Positions 5,879 to 13,965 of a stretch of DNA of 19,245 nt are shown in pieces. The stretch spans positions 1 through 19,245 of the forward strand of contig JAUVIQ010000025.1 of assembly GCA_030592655.1 (NCBI GenBank). Direction: 5' to 3'. The stretch comes from Planctomycetales bacterium. Lineage in GTDB: Bacteria; Planctomycetota; Phycisphaerae; SM23-33. A model generated the notes under the pieces. The model was not told where the DNA came from, searched no databases, and saw nothing but the letters and a program-made list of their open reading frames with translations. The position numbers and the translations under genes were made by a program. Position 1 is the first letter of the stretch. Each line of letters starts with the position of its first letter.

Positions 5879-7192
5879 TTAAATAGGTTCTGCATCTACC
5901 AGCATGAATTTTATTTCTGCTTCTGCGGCGAGGTTCGCCCCGACCATAGCGCGGCATTTGCAGTGTCCGGTGCGGCTTCGGACGTGCAGGGCCTCGACTT
6001 CGATTATAAGTTGGTCTCCGGGTCTGACCGGTCGTCGCATCTTCGCCCTGTCCATACTCAGCAGCACCGCCACCTTTCCGGTATGCTCCAGCCGCTGGCT
6101 CAGGAGGATGCCCGACATCTGCGCCATCGCTTCGAGGATCATCACGCCGGGCATTATCGGTTCGCCGGGGTAGTGTCCCTGGAAGTAGGGTTCGTTTATG
6201 GAGACGTTCTTTACGCCGACGCCCCGGCGGTCGCCGTCCAGTTCGAGAACGCGGTCGATCATCAGGAACGGGTATCGGTGCGGCAGCAGCCTCATGATTC
6301 GGCGAATGTCGAACGAGGGTTCGCGGAGAAGCGCGCCGGCCCGTTCGCGCAAAGCGACCTGTTCGGCGAGTTTCCGCACCAATTGGTGATTGAGGTTGTG
6401 TCCGCTCCTGTATGCGACAATCCGTCCTCGCAACGACCTGCCAAGCAGCGCCAGATCGCCTACCAGGTCGGCAATTTTGTGACGGACGTGCTCGTCGGCG
6501 AAACGCAATTCGTTATCGACAGGTCCGTCCGGCCCCATCACCAGGAAGTCCTTGGCCGTCAAGTGTTTTCCCCATCCGCGAGCCTGGAAGGTCCTGGCTT
6601 CATCTTCCAGCAGGAACGATCGTGCCGGGGCGATGCTGGCGGCGAAATCATCCTCGTAAAGCCTGAATGCCAGCACCTGGCGACCGACGCTTTTGCTTAG
6701 TGAGCTATAGTCCAGGTCGAAAAGGATGTCCAGGTAATCACCCTCTCCCGGCAGCGCGGCGATCATTGCTTCGCCCTGCGAGACGGCGATTGGCGTATCT
6801 ATGACGAATACTTTTTTGTCCGCTTCCTGTTGGTCGATGCCCGCTTCACGAAGCGCGTCGGTAAAGGGGCGGGCGGAACTATCGCCGCCGGGAACCTCTT
6901 CGCCGTTCAGTTCGATGAGGATGTTGTCGATACCCAGACCGTTGACGGCTGCAAGGACGTGCTCGATGGTGCTTATTGAGACGGTCCCGTCGTGGATGCT
7001 GGTTCGTCGGTCCTGGTTCGGTTCGAGATTGGCGACGGTGGCGCTGATGCGGGCGGGGTTCGGCATGTCGGTTCGCACGAACACTATCCCTGTGTTCGCT
7101 TCGGACGGGCGAAAGAGCAATTTGGTCTCGACGCCGCTGAACAACGCCGGACCGTTGATGTCCACTTCGGTTTTAATCGTTTGCTGATTCAA
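5879..7192 (-). CDS. lpxC/fabZ: Bifunctional UDP-3-O-acyl-GlcNAc deacetylase / 3-hydroxyacyl-ACP dehydratase (LpxC-FabZ)
   Basis: 437-residue fusion. Residues 1-290 are LpxC, the zinc deacetylase that commits lipid A synthesis; the zinc ligands are visible as H78 (STIEHVLA), H238 and D242 (RHKIADLVGD), with H265 in YRSGHNLNH as the general acid. Residues 292-437 are FabZ, the fatty-acid dehydratase, with LPHRYPFLMIDRV, the active-site H340 (FQGHYPGEPIMPG) and E354. The fusion is known from Bacteroidota, Chlorobiota and Planctomycetota and links 3-hydroxyacyl-ACP use in lipid A to fatty-acid elongation. The start is a TTG at 7192, overlapping the lpxD stop by 20 nt. No ATG, and no other methionine, occurs before residue 43, and the family's QxTIK motif follows the TTG directly. 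Confidence 0.95.
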   Translation of the reverse strand: MNQQTIKTEVDINGPALFSGVETKLLFRPSEANTGIVFVRTDMPNPARISATVANLEPNQDRRTSIHDGTVSISTIEHVLAAVNGLGIDNILIELNGEEVPGGDSSARPFTDALREAGIDQQEADKKVFVIDTPIAVSQGEAMIAALPGEGDYLDILFDLDYSSLSKSVGRQVLAFRLYEDDFAASIAPARSFLLEDEARTFQARGWGKHLTAKDFLVMGPDGPVDNELRFADEHVRHKIADLVGDLALLGRSLRGRIVAYRSGHNLNHQLVRKLAEQVALRERAGALLREPSFDIRRIMRLLPHRYPFLMIDRVLELDGDRRGVGVKNVSINEPYFQGHYPGEPIMPGVMILEAMAQMSGILLSQRLEHTGKVAVLLSMDRAKMRRPVRPGDQLIIEVEALHVRSRTGHCKCRAMVGANLAAEAEIKFMLVDAEPI

Positions 7193-8213
7193 GGGCTGAT
7201 AGCCTCTTCTCGAGTTCTTGAACCTTTTTCCGCAATTCCGGTAATTCGGACGTTATCTTCCAGACCCGCAACTGCTTCGTGGCCTGAATGGCGGGATAAC
7301 CGGCGACCTTCGTGCCGTCGGGAACGTCCTTGAATGTAATGGATCCTGTCGCCACCTTCACACCCGTTCCGACCGTGGTATTGTCAAGAGCGCCCGCCCG
7401 CCCGCCGAATGCGGTGTAATCGCCCACCACTGTGCTTCCGCCGATTCCAGCCTGCCCGGCCAGAATGCACCCTCGTCCAATCTGGACATTGTGCGCTACT
7501 TGAACAAGATTGTCTATCTTCGTTCCATCGCCGATGCGTGTAGCTCCGAATTTCCCGCGGTCAACGCAGCTGCACGCGCCGATGTCCACCTCGTCGCCTA
7601 TCTCGACGGTGCCGATATGCGGAATCTGATTATGCCGGCCTTCAGCGAAATAATACCCGAAGCCGACCGACCCGATTACCGTACACGGACCGATTCGGCA
7701 GTTGCATCCTATCCGGCATCCGCTGACGATGACCGTGCCGGGATACAGGATGGTTTTTTCGCCAATGGCCGCACCGGCTCCGACGGTAACGTTGGCACAG
7801 AGCACCGCGCCGTCGGCGATTTTCGCACCGCTTCCGACGACCACGCCGGGTCCGACAGCCACACCTTCGCCAATTTCGGCGTCTCGGGCGACATCGGCTT
7901 TGGGATGCACGCCTACCGGCTGAAGGTCTTCAGGCGGTGCAAGCATCGTCATCACCTCGGACACTGCGGCCATGACGTTATCGACACAGATAAGCGTCAT
8001 TTCGGCCTGCGGATGCTCCCGTGCGACAATAACGGCGCAAGCCTGCGTATCGGAGAGTCTATCGGCAAGCCTGGCGTCTGCCAGGAATGTAACGTCTCCG
8101 GCGCAGGCCGACGACAGCGGGGCGATACCGGTGATAACGGCATCGCCGTCGCCGACGACCTCGCCGCCCAGGCGTTGGGCGAGTTCACTGGCTGTAAGGT
8201 TGAAATCGATCAT
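7173..8213 (-). CDS. lpxD: UDP-3-O-(3-hydroxyacyl)glucosamine N-acyltransferase
   Basis: 346-residue protein for the third lipid A step, adding a 3-hydroxyacyl chain to the glucosamine amine. Residues 1-100 are the uridine-binding N-terminal domain (MIDFNLTASELAQRLGG, GIAPLSSACAGDVTFL); residues 101-310 are hexapeptide beta-helix; residues 318-346 are a charged helix (ELRKKVQELEKRLSALE). The catalytic histidine is H241 in IDNLVQVAHNVQIG. The second histidine common in the family (AGIAGH-type, E. coli H276) appears as N278 here. I use the ATG at 8213; a TTG at 8255 would add 14 unconserved residues. It follows the OmpH/Skp gene across a heptamer repeat and overlaps lpxC-fabZ by 20 nt. Confidence 0.94.
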   Translation of the reverse strand: MIDFNLTASELAQRLGGEVVGDGDAVITGIAPLSSACAGDVTFLADARLADRLSDTQACAVIVAREHPQAEMTLICVDNVMAAVSEVMTMLAPPEDLQPVGVHPKADVARDAEIGEGVAVGPGVVVGSGAKIADGAVLCANVTVGAGAAIGEKTILYPGTVIVSGCRIGCNCRIGPCTVIGSVGFGYYFAEGRHNQIPHIGTVEIGDEVDIGACSCVDRGKFGATRIGDGTKIDNLVQVAHNVQIGRGCILAGQAGIGGSTVVGDYTAFGGRAGALDNTTVGTGVKVATGSITFKDVPDGTKVAGYPAIQATKQLRVWKITSELPELRKKVQELEKRLSALESAND

Positions 8214-8257
8214 TGTTTCGGGAGATATAATATCTTCACTGAGATGATTCGGCAAGT

Positions 8258-8344
8258 CAGGTATTGGTAATTGGTAATTGGTAATTCGTAATTGGTAAAA
8301 GAAACTGATACCTGATTACGAGTTACGAATTACGAATCACGAAA
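8258..8344. repeat. Heptamer word repeats (TTGGTAA / TTACGAA), partly inverted
   Basis: The left tract (8258-8298) has three to four copies of the 7-bp word TTGGTAA. The right tract (8306-8344) has words of the type ATTACGA in the opposite orientation. A CAGGTAT at 8258 has its complement at 8308. Arms differ by about one base per heptamer, so pairing is imperfect. The right tract starts 2-3 nt after the stop codon of the OmpH/Skp gene at 8347. Confidence 0.8.
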
Positions 8345-8346
8345 TT

Positions 8347-8961
8347 TCATTTCGGTCGTTTGGCGTATTGGCTGTTCACCCAATTCAGCACATCGTCGGT
8401 CAGGTCAATAGCGGGATTGTGGTACAGGCACTTGCGCTGGGCTATTTTATTGAGCAGTTCCGTGGTGGTCTGGCTGGGGATAGGGATGTCCTCGCGGTGC
8501 ATAACAAGGTCGCATCCCCGTTTTTTTGCTACCGTTTCGATGGCGATGAGGATTTCGCGGTACATCTCCTCGGTGAGCCGACGGTGCCAGCGCATCGCCG
8601 TTTGTTCTTTGATTTTACGCCACACCGACTGCTTCAAGGCGAGTTCCTGCAACTGGGTCGATTTTTGTTCGTGAATTTTCGAGCCTGGCTCGAGACCTTT
8701 GACCATCTCTTCGAGTTGCTTGATCTCATCGATGCGTATTTTATCCTCAGCGGCGATGGTCTTACGCTTCTGAGTGAATTCTTCGTTAAGGTCTTTGGCA
8801 CGCTGGTATTTATTGAAAACAGCGGCGACATCGCAAACGGATACACACGTCGGTTTGGCCGCTGCGACGACCGGGGCATTCTGGGCTGAAGAGCGACTGA
8901 AAATCGCAACGACTGCCAGTAAAAGAACCACGACAATCAAAAGTGTCCTGGAAGATTTCAT
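8347..8961 (-). CDS. skp: OmpH/Skp-family periplasmic chaperone
   Basis: 204-residue secreted protein. Residues 1-27 form a signal peptide: basic start (MKSSR), a long hydrophobic core (TLLIVVVLLLAVVAIF) and SSAQ at the likely cleavage site. The mature protein has a short beta segment (CVSVCDVAAVF) and then long charged helices (residues 55-140) typical of the tentacle-like coiled coil of Skp, ending in a segment resembling the family's C-terminal beta strand. Skp holds unfolded outer-membrane proteins in the periplasm for delivery to BamA, and the position between bamA and lpxD is the classic bamA-skp-lpxD arrangement. A strong AAGGAG precedes the ATG at 8961. It carries three mature-region cysteines besides the one near residue 173, more than expected for a Skp. 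Confidence 0.87.
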   Translation of the reverse strand: MKSSRTLLIVVVLLLAVVAIFSRSSAQNAPVVAAAKPTCVSVCDVAAVFNKYQRAKDLNEEFTQKRKTIAAEDKIRIDEIKQLEEMVKGLEPGSKIHEQKSTQLQELALKQSVWRKIKEQTAMRWHRRLTEEMYREILIAIETVAKKRGCDLVMHREDIPIPSQTTTELLNKIAQRKCLYHNPAIDLTDDVLNWVNSQYAKRPK

Positions 8962-8996
8962 ATCATTATTCTCCTTCGTTTGACAAAAAGAAATTC

Positions 8997-9028
8997 ACCG
9001 CAGTCCTACGGACTGCGATCTCTGCGGT
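8997..9028. repeat. Small hairpin between bamA and the Skp-like gene
   Basis: An 8-bp perfect stem (CGCAGTCC at 8999-9006, GGACTGCG at 9010-9017) has a TAC loop. An alternative outer pairing joins ACCGCAG (8997) with CTGCGGT (9022). The words resemble the CGCAGAGG family at 4874-4976. The structure lies 18 nt after the bamA stop codon. Confidence 0.7.
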
Positions 9029-9046
9029 TTATTTTGTTATGGTTTT

Positions 9047-11341
9047 TTAGAAAACCCATCCGATGCTGAAACTGACCAGTTGCGTGTCGTCTTCGCTGGT
9101 TTTGTTGATTGGGAAGCCGAAGTCGATGCTCATCGGGACCGGTCCGAAGAACGGTAGTTGCAGCCTCACCCCGACGCCGGCGGAGACGCGGTAGTCCTTA
9201 ATTTCGATATTTTTTTCCACCGTCCCGCTGTCGAGGAATACGACGCCGCGCAGAGCGCGTCCGATAATGGGGAAGGAGTATTCACCGCCGAGGAAAGTTT
9301 TGAAGTCGCCGCCGACGACCTTGTCTTTCCGGCCTTGTCTTGGGCTGATTCCCCGGAAGTCGAATCCGCGGACCGAGCCTAACCCGCCGCCATAGTATCG
9401 TTCAAAGACGGGCGCGTCGCCGAAGATAGCGCCGGCAGAAGCGCGAACGGCCAGGATGTGCTTACGGTCGATTGCGTCGGTATAGACGGTATGGTAGATG
9501 TGGTAATCGGCATCGGCGCGTCCGAATGTGAAATCGCCCATGACCTGCTCGTAACTGACTTTTAAGCGGTCGCCGTCGGACGGTAGCCACCGGCTGTCGG
9601 TCCTGTCGCGCACCAGCATACCCTTAGCGCCTGTCAGGAATGTGGTTCCTTTCACGTCTCGGACGTCTCGCGGCGCATGGCGGCTGAGGTCGTCAACCCG
9701 TATGCCTTCTGCCCGCCCCGACACTTCACCGTACCAGCGGTTCTTGAAGCGGTGTCCGACGCTGACATTGCCGCCGTAGCGTGTCTCGTCGTAGCATTCT
9801 CTGTTCGATGTGAACGCGAACGCGCGTGTCCCCAGCGAATAAGGTTTATCGAACAGGTACGGTTCTCGCCAATCAATGTAGAAACGCATGAATTCCGTTC
9901 CCGGTTCGGCGCTTACTCGCAGTGTCTGTCCGCCGCCCCTGAAGGAGCGTTTTCCGCTTCGGTCACGCCGACCGAAAATGTCAAAATTACGCTCTGTGAA
10001 GGAGATATTCCCCAGCAGCCCTGCGTTGCTGGAGATACCCGCGCCGATGAGGAACTGGGCGGTTTTGGTCTCCGTTACTTCGGCCACAGCGTTTCTGACG
10101 CCGGGCGCGTCACCGTAGGGCGTGATTGTAACTTTACTGAAAAATCCGGTTTCCATAAGCCGCTTGCGCGATTCCTCCGCTGCGACGGAGTTGTACATTT
10201 GTCCGGGGTCAAGACGCAACTGGCGGCGAATGACGTTCATCTTGGTTACGTCGTTTCCGCGAATGTCGATCTGACCGACCCGAAACTGCTGCCCCTCGTC
10301 AATGGTATAGACCAGGTCAACCAGGCCGGGCTTATCGGTGTACCTGGTCTTGACCGAGACGTTCGCCTCGATGTGTCCGATCTCGCCGTATGAATTACGG
10401 ATGCTCGCAAGGTCCCGGTTGAGCGTCAGTCCCTTGTAGTACTCGCCGGCAAGGAGTTTGAGATCCTTGCGTAGTTCGTCGGGTGAGAAAACCTTGCTTC
10501 CATGAAAGACGGTATTGCGGACGCTGTAATGAGGTCCTTCGTCAATGACGAATACCAGGACGACTTTTTTCTTATTGGCGGAGAATTCCTTCCTGCAATC
10601 GACGACGGCGTCGAGGAATCCTTCCGACCGGTAGAAGTTTCGCAGGTCTGTAATGTCCCTGTCGGCGGTTTCGGTATCGAGTGTTCCGGGCAGGAAAGGC
10701 CAGAGTTTCGCCTTGCTTGAAATTTTGCCTTTGAGTTTCCGTGCTTTGAAGGATGAATTACCCTGGAAGCGGATTTTCCGGATCGAGACCTTTGATCCTT
10801 CGACGATTTCATAGACGAGTTTCCCTGCGTCGCGGAGGGCGGACTGGTTGATTTTGACCTCGACGAAATGGTATCCGGCGGAGCGGTATTTGCTTTGTAT
10901 CACCCGTTTGCCGCTTTCTATCCGGAATTTGTCTATCGGATCGCCGCCGCCGAAAGTCAGCATCGCCGCGAGCGTAACATCTTTGAAGGCCTTGTTTCCC
11001 TCGAAAATCACCGCCTCGATGAGAGGGCGTTCCGTTATGGTGAATGTAACGATAATACCCTTGTCGGTCTGCGTCTTTGTGGCGACGATATTGCTGTACC
11101 GTCGTGTTTTCAGCAGTCTTTGTTCGTCGTCGCGGACGACCTGTTCGCTGTAGGGTTGGCCCGGACGGGTTTTGACATCGGAAAGAACAGCCGATTCGCT
11201 CAGGACCTTGTTTCCCTCGACGCGAACCTCCACGACCGTATCCGGCGCGGAATTCTCTTTAGTCTGGGCCGAAGCCGCCACCGTCCATGTAAGACCCGCA
11301 AGCATCGCTGCCGCAAGTGCCGTTCGGCAGATATGGTTCAC
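9047..11341 (-). CDS. bamA: Outer membrane protein assembly factor BamA
   Basis: 764-residue Omp85-family protein, the core of the machine that folds beta-barrels into the outer membrane. The signal peptide is residues 1-26 (TALAAAMLAGLTWTVAASAQ). Five POTRA repeats follow, each recognisable by a V-x-(F/V)-x-G-(N/S) strand: VEVRVEGNK, IEAVIFEGNK, IRKIRFQGNS, VRNTVFHGSK and VGQIDIRGND, spanning about residues 35-430. The C-terminal barrel has the conserved lid-loop motif GSVRGF (VRGF at 657-660) and ends in SIGWVF with the terminal phenylalanine typical of barrel proteins. The start is GTG at 11341 with GGGAG eight bases upstream. It is the first gene after a near-consensus promoter and precedes the Skp-like gene and the lpx genes, so the envelope genes probably share a transcript. 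Confidence 0.96.
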   Translation of the reverse strand: MNHICRTALAAAMLAGLTWTVAASAQTKENSAPDTVVEVRVEGNKVLSESAVLSDVKTRPGQPYSEQVVRDDEQRLLKTRRYSNIVATKTQTDKGIIVTFTITERPLIEAVIFEGNKAFKDVTLAAMLTFGGGDPIDKFRIESGKRVIQSKYRSAGYHFVEVKINQSALRDAGKLVYEIVEGSKVSIRKIRFQGNSSFKARKLKGKISSKAKLWPFLPGTLDTETADRDITDLRNFYRSEGFLDAVVDCRKEFSANKKKVVLVFVIDEGPHYSVRNTVFHGSKVFSPDELRKDLKLLAGEYYKGLTLNRDLASIRNSYGEIGHIEANVSVKTRYTDKPGLVDLVYTIDEGQQFRVGQIDIRGNDVTKMNVIRRQLRLDPGQMYNSVAAEESRKRLMETGFFSKVTITPYGDAPGVRNAVAEVTETKTAQFLIGAGISSNAGLLGNISFTERNFDIFGRRDRSGKRSFRGGGQTLRVSAEPGTEFMRFYIDWREPYLFDKPYSLGTRAFAFTSNRECYDETRYGGNVSVGHRFKNRWYGEVSGRAEGIRVDDLSRHAPRDVRDVKGTTFLTGAKGMLVRDRTDSRWLPSDGDRLKVSYEQVMGDFTFGRADADYHIYHTVYTDAIDRKHILAVRASAGAIFGDAPVFERYYGGGLGSVRGFDFRGISPRQGRKDKVVGGDFKTFLGGEYSFPIIGRALRGVVFLDSGTVEKNIEIKDYRVSAGVGVRLQLPFFGPVPMSIDFGFPINKTSEDDTQLVSFSIGWVF

Positions 11342-11379
11342 TTGGTATTCTCCCGCTGAACTTTACTGAATTGAGGAAA

Positions 11380-11407
11380 ATGATACCTTTAGTGCGGGGG
11401 ATGTCAA
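11380..11407 (-). promoter_or_regulatory. Sigma70-type promoter for bamA and the lipid A genes
   Basis: On the minus strand a perfect TTGACA (11407-11402), a 16-nt spacer and TATCAT (11385-11380) place transcription start near 11372, about 30 nt before the bamA GTG. This is the best promoter match in the window. It separates the envelope operon from the replication/ribosomal block upstream. Confidence 0.75.
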
Positions 11408-11451
11408 AGGTTTTTGGTGGGGTGATATGCTGGAAGTTGAAAAAAAGTATT

Positions 11452-11535
11452 AGCAGGGATACAGGGGATGCAAGGGATACATATTTAATAAAAGAAGATT
11501 TTTTTTGTATCCCCTGCATCCCCTGTATCCCTGCT
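11452..11535. repeat. Inverted word-repeat hairpin (CAGGGATA family), possible terminator after dnaB
   Basis: Arms 11452-11480 and 11507-11535 are 29 bp each and differ at one base. Each arm has three words of the type CAGGG(G)AT(A/G). On the minus strand the outer end is followed by AATACTTTTTTTC, so this copy may also terminate the dnaB transcript just ahead of the bamA promoter. The right arm begins 11 nt after the dnaB stop at 11547. The loop contains an A/T-rich stretch with a run of T. Confidence 0.9.
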
Positions 11536-11546
11536 GATTTTTTAAG

Positions 11547-13013
11547 TCAGAATCCGTATGCTTCTTCGGCGGCGTAGTTTTCGAATCGGATGCATTCAGG
11601 CAGGAATGTCAGCGGGATCGTGCCGATTGGTCCGTTGCGCTGCTTGGCGATGATCACATCGGTTTTGTTGGTCTGCTGGTATTCCGGGTCGTCGCGGTGG
11701 TAGTAGTCTTCGCGGTGCAGGAGGATGACCACGTCGGCGTCCTGCTCGATAGCGCCGCTCTCGCGGAGGTCGCTCATACGCGGGCGGTGTCCTTCCCGAC
11801 CTTCAGCGGCGCGATTCAGTTGGCTCAGTACGACGATTGGTATATCCAGTTCGCGCGACAGAGCCTTGAGTCCTCGGGACATCTCGGCAATCTGCTGCTG
11901 GCGAGAGTCAGCCCTTCCCATCGGACTCATTAACTGGAGGTAATCGATGAATACGCAGTCCAGCCCGCTGCTCGCAGCCATTCGCCTGGCCTTGGCGCGG
12001 AGGCGGAGGATGTTTAGTTCGGCTGAATCGTCGATGAAGATTTTCGCTTTTTCCAGTTCGCCTGCCGCCATTTGCAGATGAGTCCAGTCTTCTGCGGAAG
12101 GATTTCCCCGTCGCAGGCGAGCGGCATTCTGGCGTGCGCGGGCGCAGAGGAACCGCAGCGCCAATTGCGCCTTGGACATCTCCAGCGAAAACAGAAGGAC
12201 TTTCCGGTTGTCCTCGACGGACATGTATTCGGCCATGTTCAATGCCAGGGCGGTCTTTCCCATCGACGGACGACCGGCCACGACGATCATCTCGCTCTTC
12301 TGGAATCCTGCGGTCAGTTCGTCGAGTTTGAAATATCCAGTGGCTACGCCGGTGATCATCGAACCGTCGGCGGCCGATAGCGTCTCGAACGTATGTTGGA
12401 GGAGGCTTTCGAGGCTTTTGGCGTTGTCGCCGATCTGGCGTGATGCGATCTTGAATATGGAGTGTTCCGCCTGGTCGAGTATCTCGGCGGGATTGTCTGA
12501 ACTTTCGTATGCGTCCTGGATGATTTGCTGATTGGCGGCGATGAGGCTTCGAAGCAGCGCCTTGTCGCGGACCAGCATGGCGTAGTATTCGATATTCGCA
12601 GCCGAGGGAACGCTCTCGGCGAGTGAGACCAGATATTCGTCCCCGCCGACGCGTTCGAGCAGTTTTGACCGCTGCAATTCTTCGCTGAGCGTTACCAGGT
12701 CGATTGGCTTTCCGGAGTTGTGCATCCCGCAGAGCGCGTCATAGATAATTCGGTGCGACGGGCGGAAGAAGTCGTCTCCCTGCGTGATATGCACGGCTAT
12801 GTCTATGGTTCCGGGGTCCAGCATCATTGATCCGAGGACGCACACTTCGGCATCGATGGAGTTCGGAAGTGCACGTTGGTTCGGCGCGACGGATTTTTCA
12901 CCCTTACCGACGGCGTTTGGGGCCGGGACGTATCGAGTCTCGGAGGTGTCGGTTTTTGCGGCCGTTGTTTCCGGGGCGGAAGTGCCGGTGTCGGATGGTC
13001 CCGCCGTAGTCAT
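11547..13013 (-). CDS. dnaB: Replicative DNA helicase DnaB
   Basis: 488-residue hexameric helicase that unwinds DNA at the fork. After a low-complexity, Thr/Ala-rich N-terminal 45 residues comes the DnaB N-domain (LPNSIDAEVCVLGSMMLDP to about residue 150), a linker helix, and the RecA-like ATPase: Walker A GRPSMGKT (247-254), LLFSLEMSKAQLALR, Walker B CVFIDYLQLMSP, and SQLNRAAEGREGHRPRMSDLRESGAIEQDADVVILLHRE. No intein is present. The ATG at 13013 overlaps the rplI stop codon by one base (TGATG), indicating translational coupling; the codon just before it is an in-frame TTG. It is the last gene of the ribosomal/ssb block. Confidence 0.97.
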   Translation of the reverse strand: MTTAGPSDTGTSAPETTAAKTDTSETRYVPAPNAVGKGEKSVAPNQRALPNSIDAEVCVLGSMMLDPGTIDIAVHITQGDDFFRPSHRIIYDALCGMHNSGKPIDLVTLSEELQRSKLLERVGGDEYLVSLAESVPSAANIEYYAMLVRDKALLRSLIAANQQIIQDAYESSDNPAEILDQAEHSIFKIASRQIGDNAKSLESLLQHTFETLSAADGSMITGVATGYFKLDELTAGFQKSEMIVVAGRPSMGKTALALNMAEYMSVEDNRKVLLFSLEMSKAQLALRFLCARARQNAARLRRGNPSAEDWTHLQMAAGELEKAKIFIDDSAELNILRLRAKARRMAASSGLDCVFIDYLQLMSPMGRADSRQQQIAEMSRGLKALSRELDIPIVVLSQLNRAAEGREGHRPRMSDLRESGAIEQDADVVILLHREDYYHRDDPEYQQTNKTDVIIAKQRNGPIGTIPLTFLPECIRFENYAAEEAYGF

Positions 13014-13537
13014 CAATTTTCCTCAGTATCGTACTGCTGCTGGGTATCGCTTTGGTTTTCCCGAACCGCCTGCTCTGTGCTTTCGTCGGGATCGCTCGGA
13101 GGTACGATCCACACGCTGATAGCGGAAGAGACGTCTTCGGAGAACCGTATGGTTACCTCGTATTTGTCGAGTGTCCCGATCGGTTCGGTGAGTACGACGT
13201 TTTTGTCTTCGATGTGGAAACCTTCGCCGTCCAGGGCTGCGACTATCTGCGCAGGCCCTACCGAACCGTAAAGGTGTCCTTCCTCGTTTGCCATAGCGGT
13301 TATGATAATCTCTTTACCGTCCAGCAATTCGGCGCGTGCTTCGAGTTCTTTGCGCTGCTTTGCCATTTGTTCGAGGTATGCCTGTTTTGCTGCTTCGATG
13401 GATTTCATATTGGCTTCGGTGGGTTCCATCGCCAGTCCCTGGGGAAGCAGGTAATTTCGCGCATATCCCGGTTTGACGTTCACGACATCGCCGACATGAC
13501 CCAATTTATCTATACTTTGACGCAAAAGAAGTTTCAT
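13013..13537 (-). CDS. rplI: 50S ribosomal protein L9
   Basis: 174-residue protein with the L9 N-terminal domain (MKLLLRQSIDKLGHVGDVVNVKPGYARNYLLPQGLA), a central connecting helix (residues 41-75) and the C-terminal domain (EEGHLYGSVGPAQIVAAL, NVVLTEPIGTLDKYEVTIRF). L9 binds 23S rRNA near the L1 stalk and helps keep the reading frame. Residues after about 148 form an added hydrophilic, acidic tail (DPDESTEQ to YDTEEN) not found in E. coli L9 (149 residues). The ATG at 13537 has an AAAGGG upstream. It is coupled to dnaB through TGATG. Confidence 0.96.
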   Translation of the reverse strand: MKLLLRQSIDKLGHVGDVVNVKPGYARNYLLPQGLAMEPTEANMKSIEAAKQAYLEQMAKQRKELEARAELLDGKEIIITAMANEEGHLYGSVGPAQIVAALDGEGFHIEDKNVVLTEPIGTLDKYEVTIRFSEDVSSAISVWIVPPSDPDESTEQAVRENQSDTQQQYDTEEN

Positions 13538-13577
13538 CCGACAACCCTTTCTTATGCAGATTGTAACCAGCGTTTAA

Positions 13578-13603
13578 TACCAATTACCAATTACGAATTA
13601 CCA
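13578..13603. repeat. Heptamer word tract after rpsR (CCAATTA family)
   Basis: The words CCAATTA, CCAATTA, CGAATTA follow one another at a 7-bp period. No inverted partner is seen, so this is a one-sided tract. It starts 7 nt after the rpsR stop codon, separated by a T run, and uses the same word family as the tract at 8258-8298. Confidence 0.75.
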
Positions 13604-13610
13604 TTTTTTT

Positions 13611-13886
13611 CTACGTTATATACGGCATCAGTCCCAGGAACCGGGCCTTCTTGATTGCCCGCTTGGCACTTCGTTGATGACGGGCGCAGTTACCGCTGCG
13701 TTTTCGGGAAAATATTTTACCGTGCTGGGTAACGAGTTTCTGAAGGACGCCGATGTCCTTGTAATCTATCTCGGTGGTTTTGTCACGGCAAAACCGGCAC
13801 TTACTCTGTTCGTAGTATCGGGACCGGTTTTTCCTTCCGGTATCCGTTTTACCTCTTCCTGAACGTTCGAATGGTTTCCTGGGCAT
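13611..13886 (-). CDS. rpsR: 30S ribosomal protein S18
   Basis: 91-residue small-subunit protein that partners S6 on the 16S rRNA platform. The core IDYKDIGVLQKLVTQHGKI and the basic C-terminus RHQRSAKRAIKKARFLGLMPY are typical. Four possible zinc ligands are present, C30 and C33 (CRFC) and C67 and H70 (CARH), which marks it as the zinc-binding C+ type of S18. The ATG at 13886 is preceded by AGGAG at 11 nt; an earlier in-frame start at 13913 would add nine residues with no similarity to S18. It lies between ssb and rplI, the usual rpsF-ssb-rpsR order. Confidence 0.95.
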   Translation of the reverse strand: MPRKPFERSGRGKTDTGRKNRSRYYEQSKCRFCRDKTTEIDYKDIGVLQKLVTQHGKIFSRKRSGNCARHQRSAKRAIKKARFLGLMPYIT

Positions 13887-13914
13887 ATCTTTATTTTCTC
13901 CTGTACTTACCACG

Positions 13915-13934
13915 CCTGCCTGCCGGCAGGTAGG
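13915..13934. repeat. Near-perfect 20-bp palindrome (CCTGCC/GGCAGG)
   Basis: Two abutting 10-bp halves (CCTGCCTGCC and GGCAGGTAGG) are complementary except at one base, with no loop. It lies between ssb and rpsR, just upstream of the rpsR ribosome-binding site. Similar GC-rich palindromes are scattered in many environmental genomes; no function is assigned. Confidence 0.7.
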
Positions 13935-13965
13935 AATTTCGCAAATTACTGCGAATTACACGAAT
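13935..13965. repeat. Word tract after ssb (GCGAATTAC family)
   Basis: Related words GCAAATTAC, GCGAATTAC and ACGAATTT follow each other at 8-10 bp spacing and run directly into the ssb stop codon at 13966. The tract is one-sided; the adjoining palindrome at 13915 supplies the only clear hairpin in this gap. Confidence 0.55.

Noticed and set aside
5867..6700. 277-codon open frame on the plus strand opposite lpxC-fabZ
   Set aside because: Antisense shadow of a strongly conserved gene; His/Arg-rich, with no domain pattern.
5879..7192. Possible assembly error joining lpxC and fabZ
   Set aside because: The fusion is continuous in frame with all catalytic residues of both domains and is a known natural arrangement in several phyla.
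8214..8255. 14-residue N-terminal extension of LpxD from a TTG
   Set aside because: It has no ribosome-binding site and no family similarity; MIDFNLTASELA is the normal LpxD start.
8258..8344. CRISPR-like appearance of regularly spaced short repeats
   Set aside because: The units are 7 bp and contiguous, with no unique spacers; it is a tandem word tract, not a CRISPR array. The same applies to 5785-5874.
13614..13886. S18 as a candidate for loss of zinc binding
   Set aside because: All four ligands (C30, C33, C67, H70) are present, so it is an ordinary C+ type S18.
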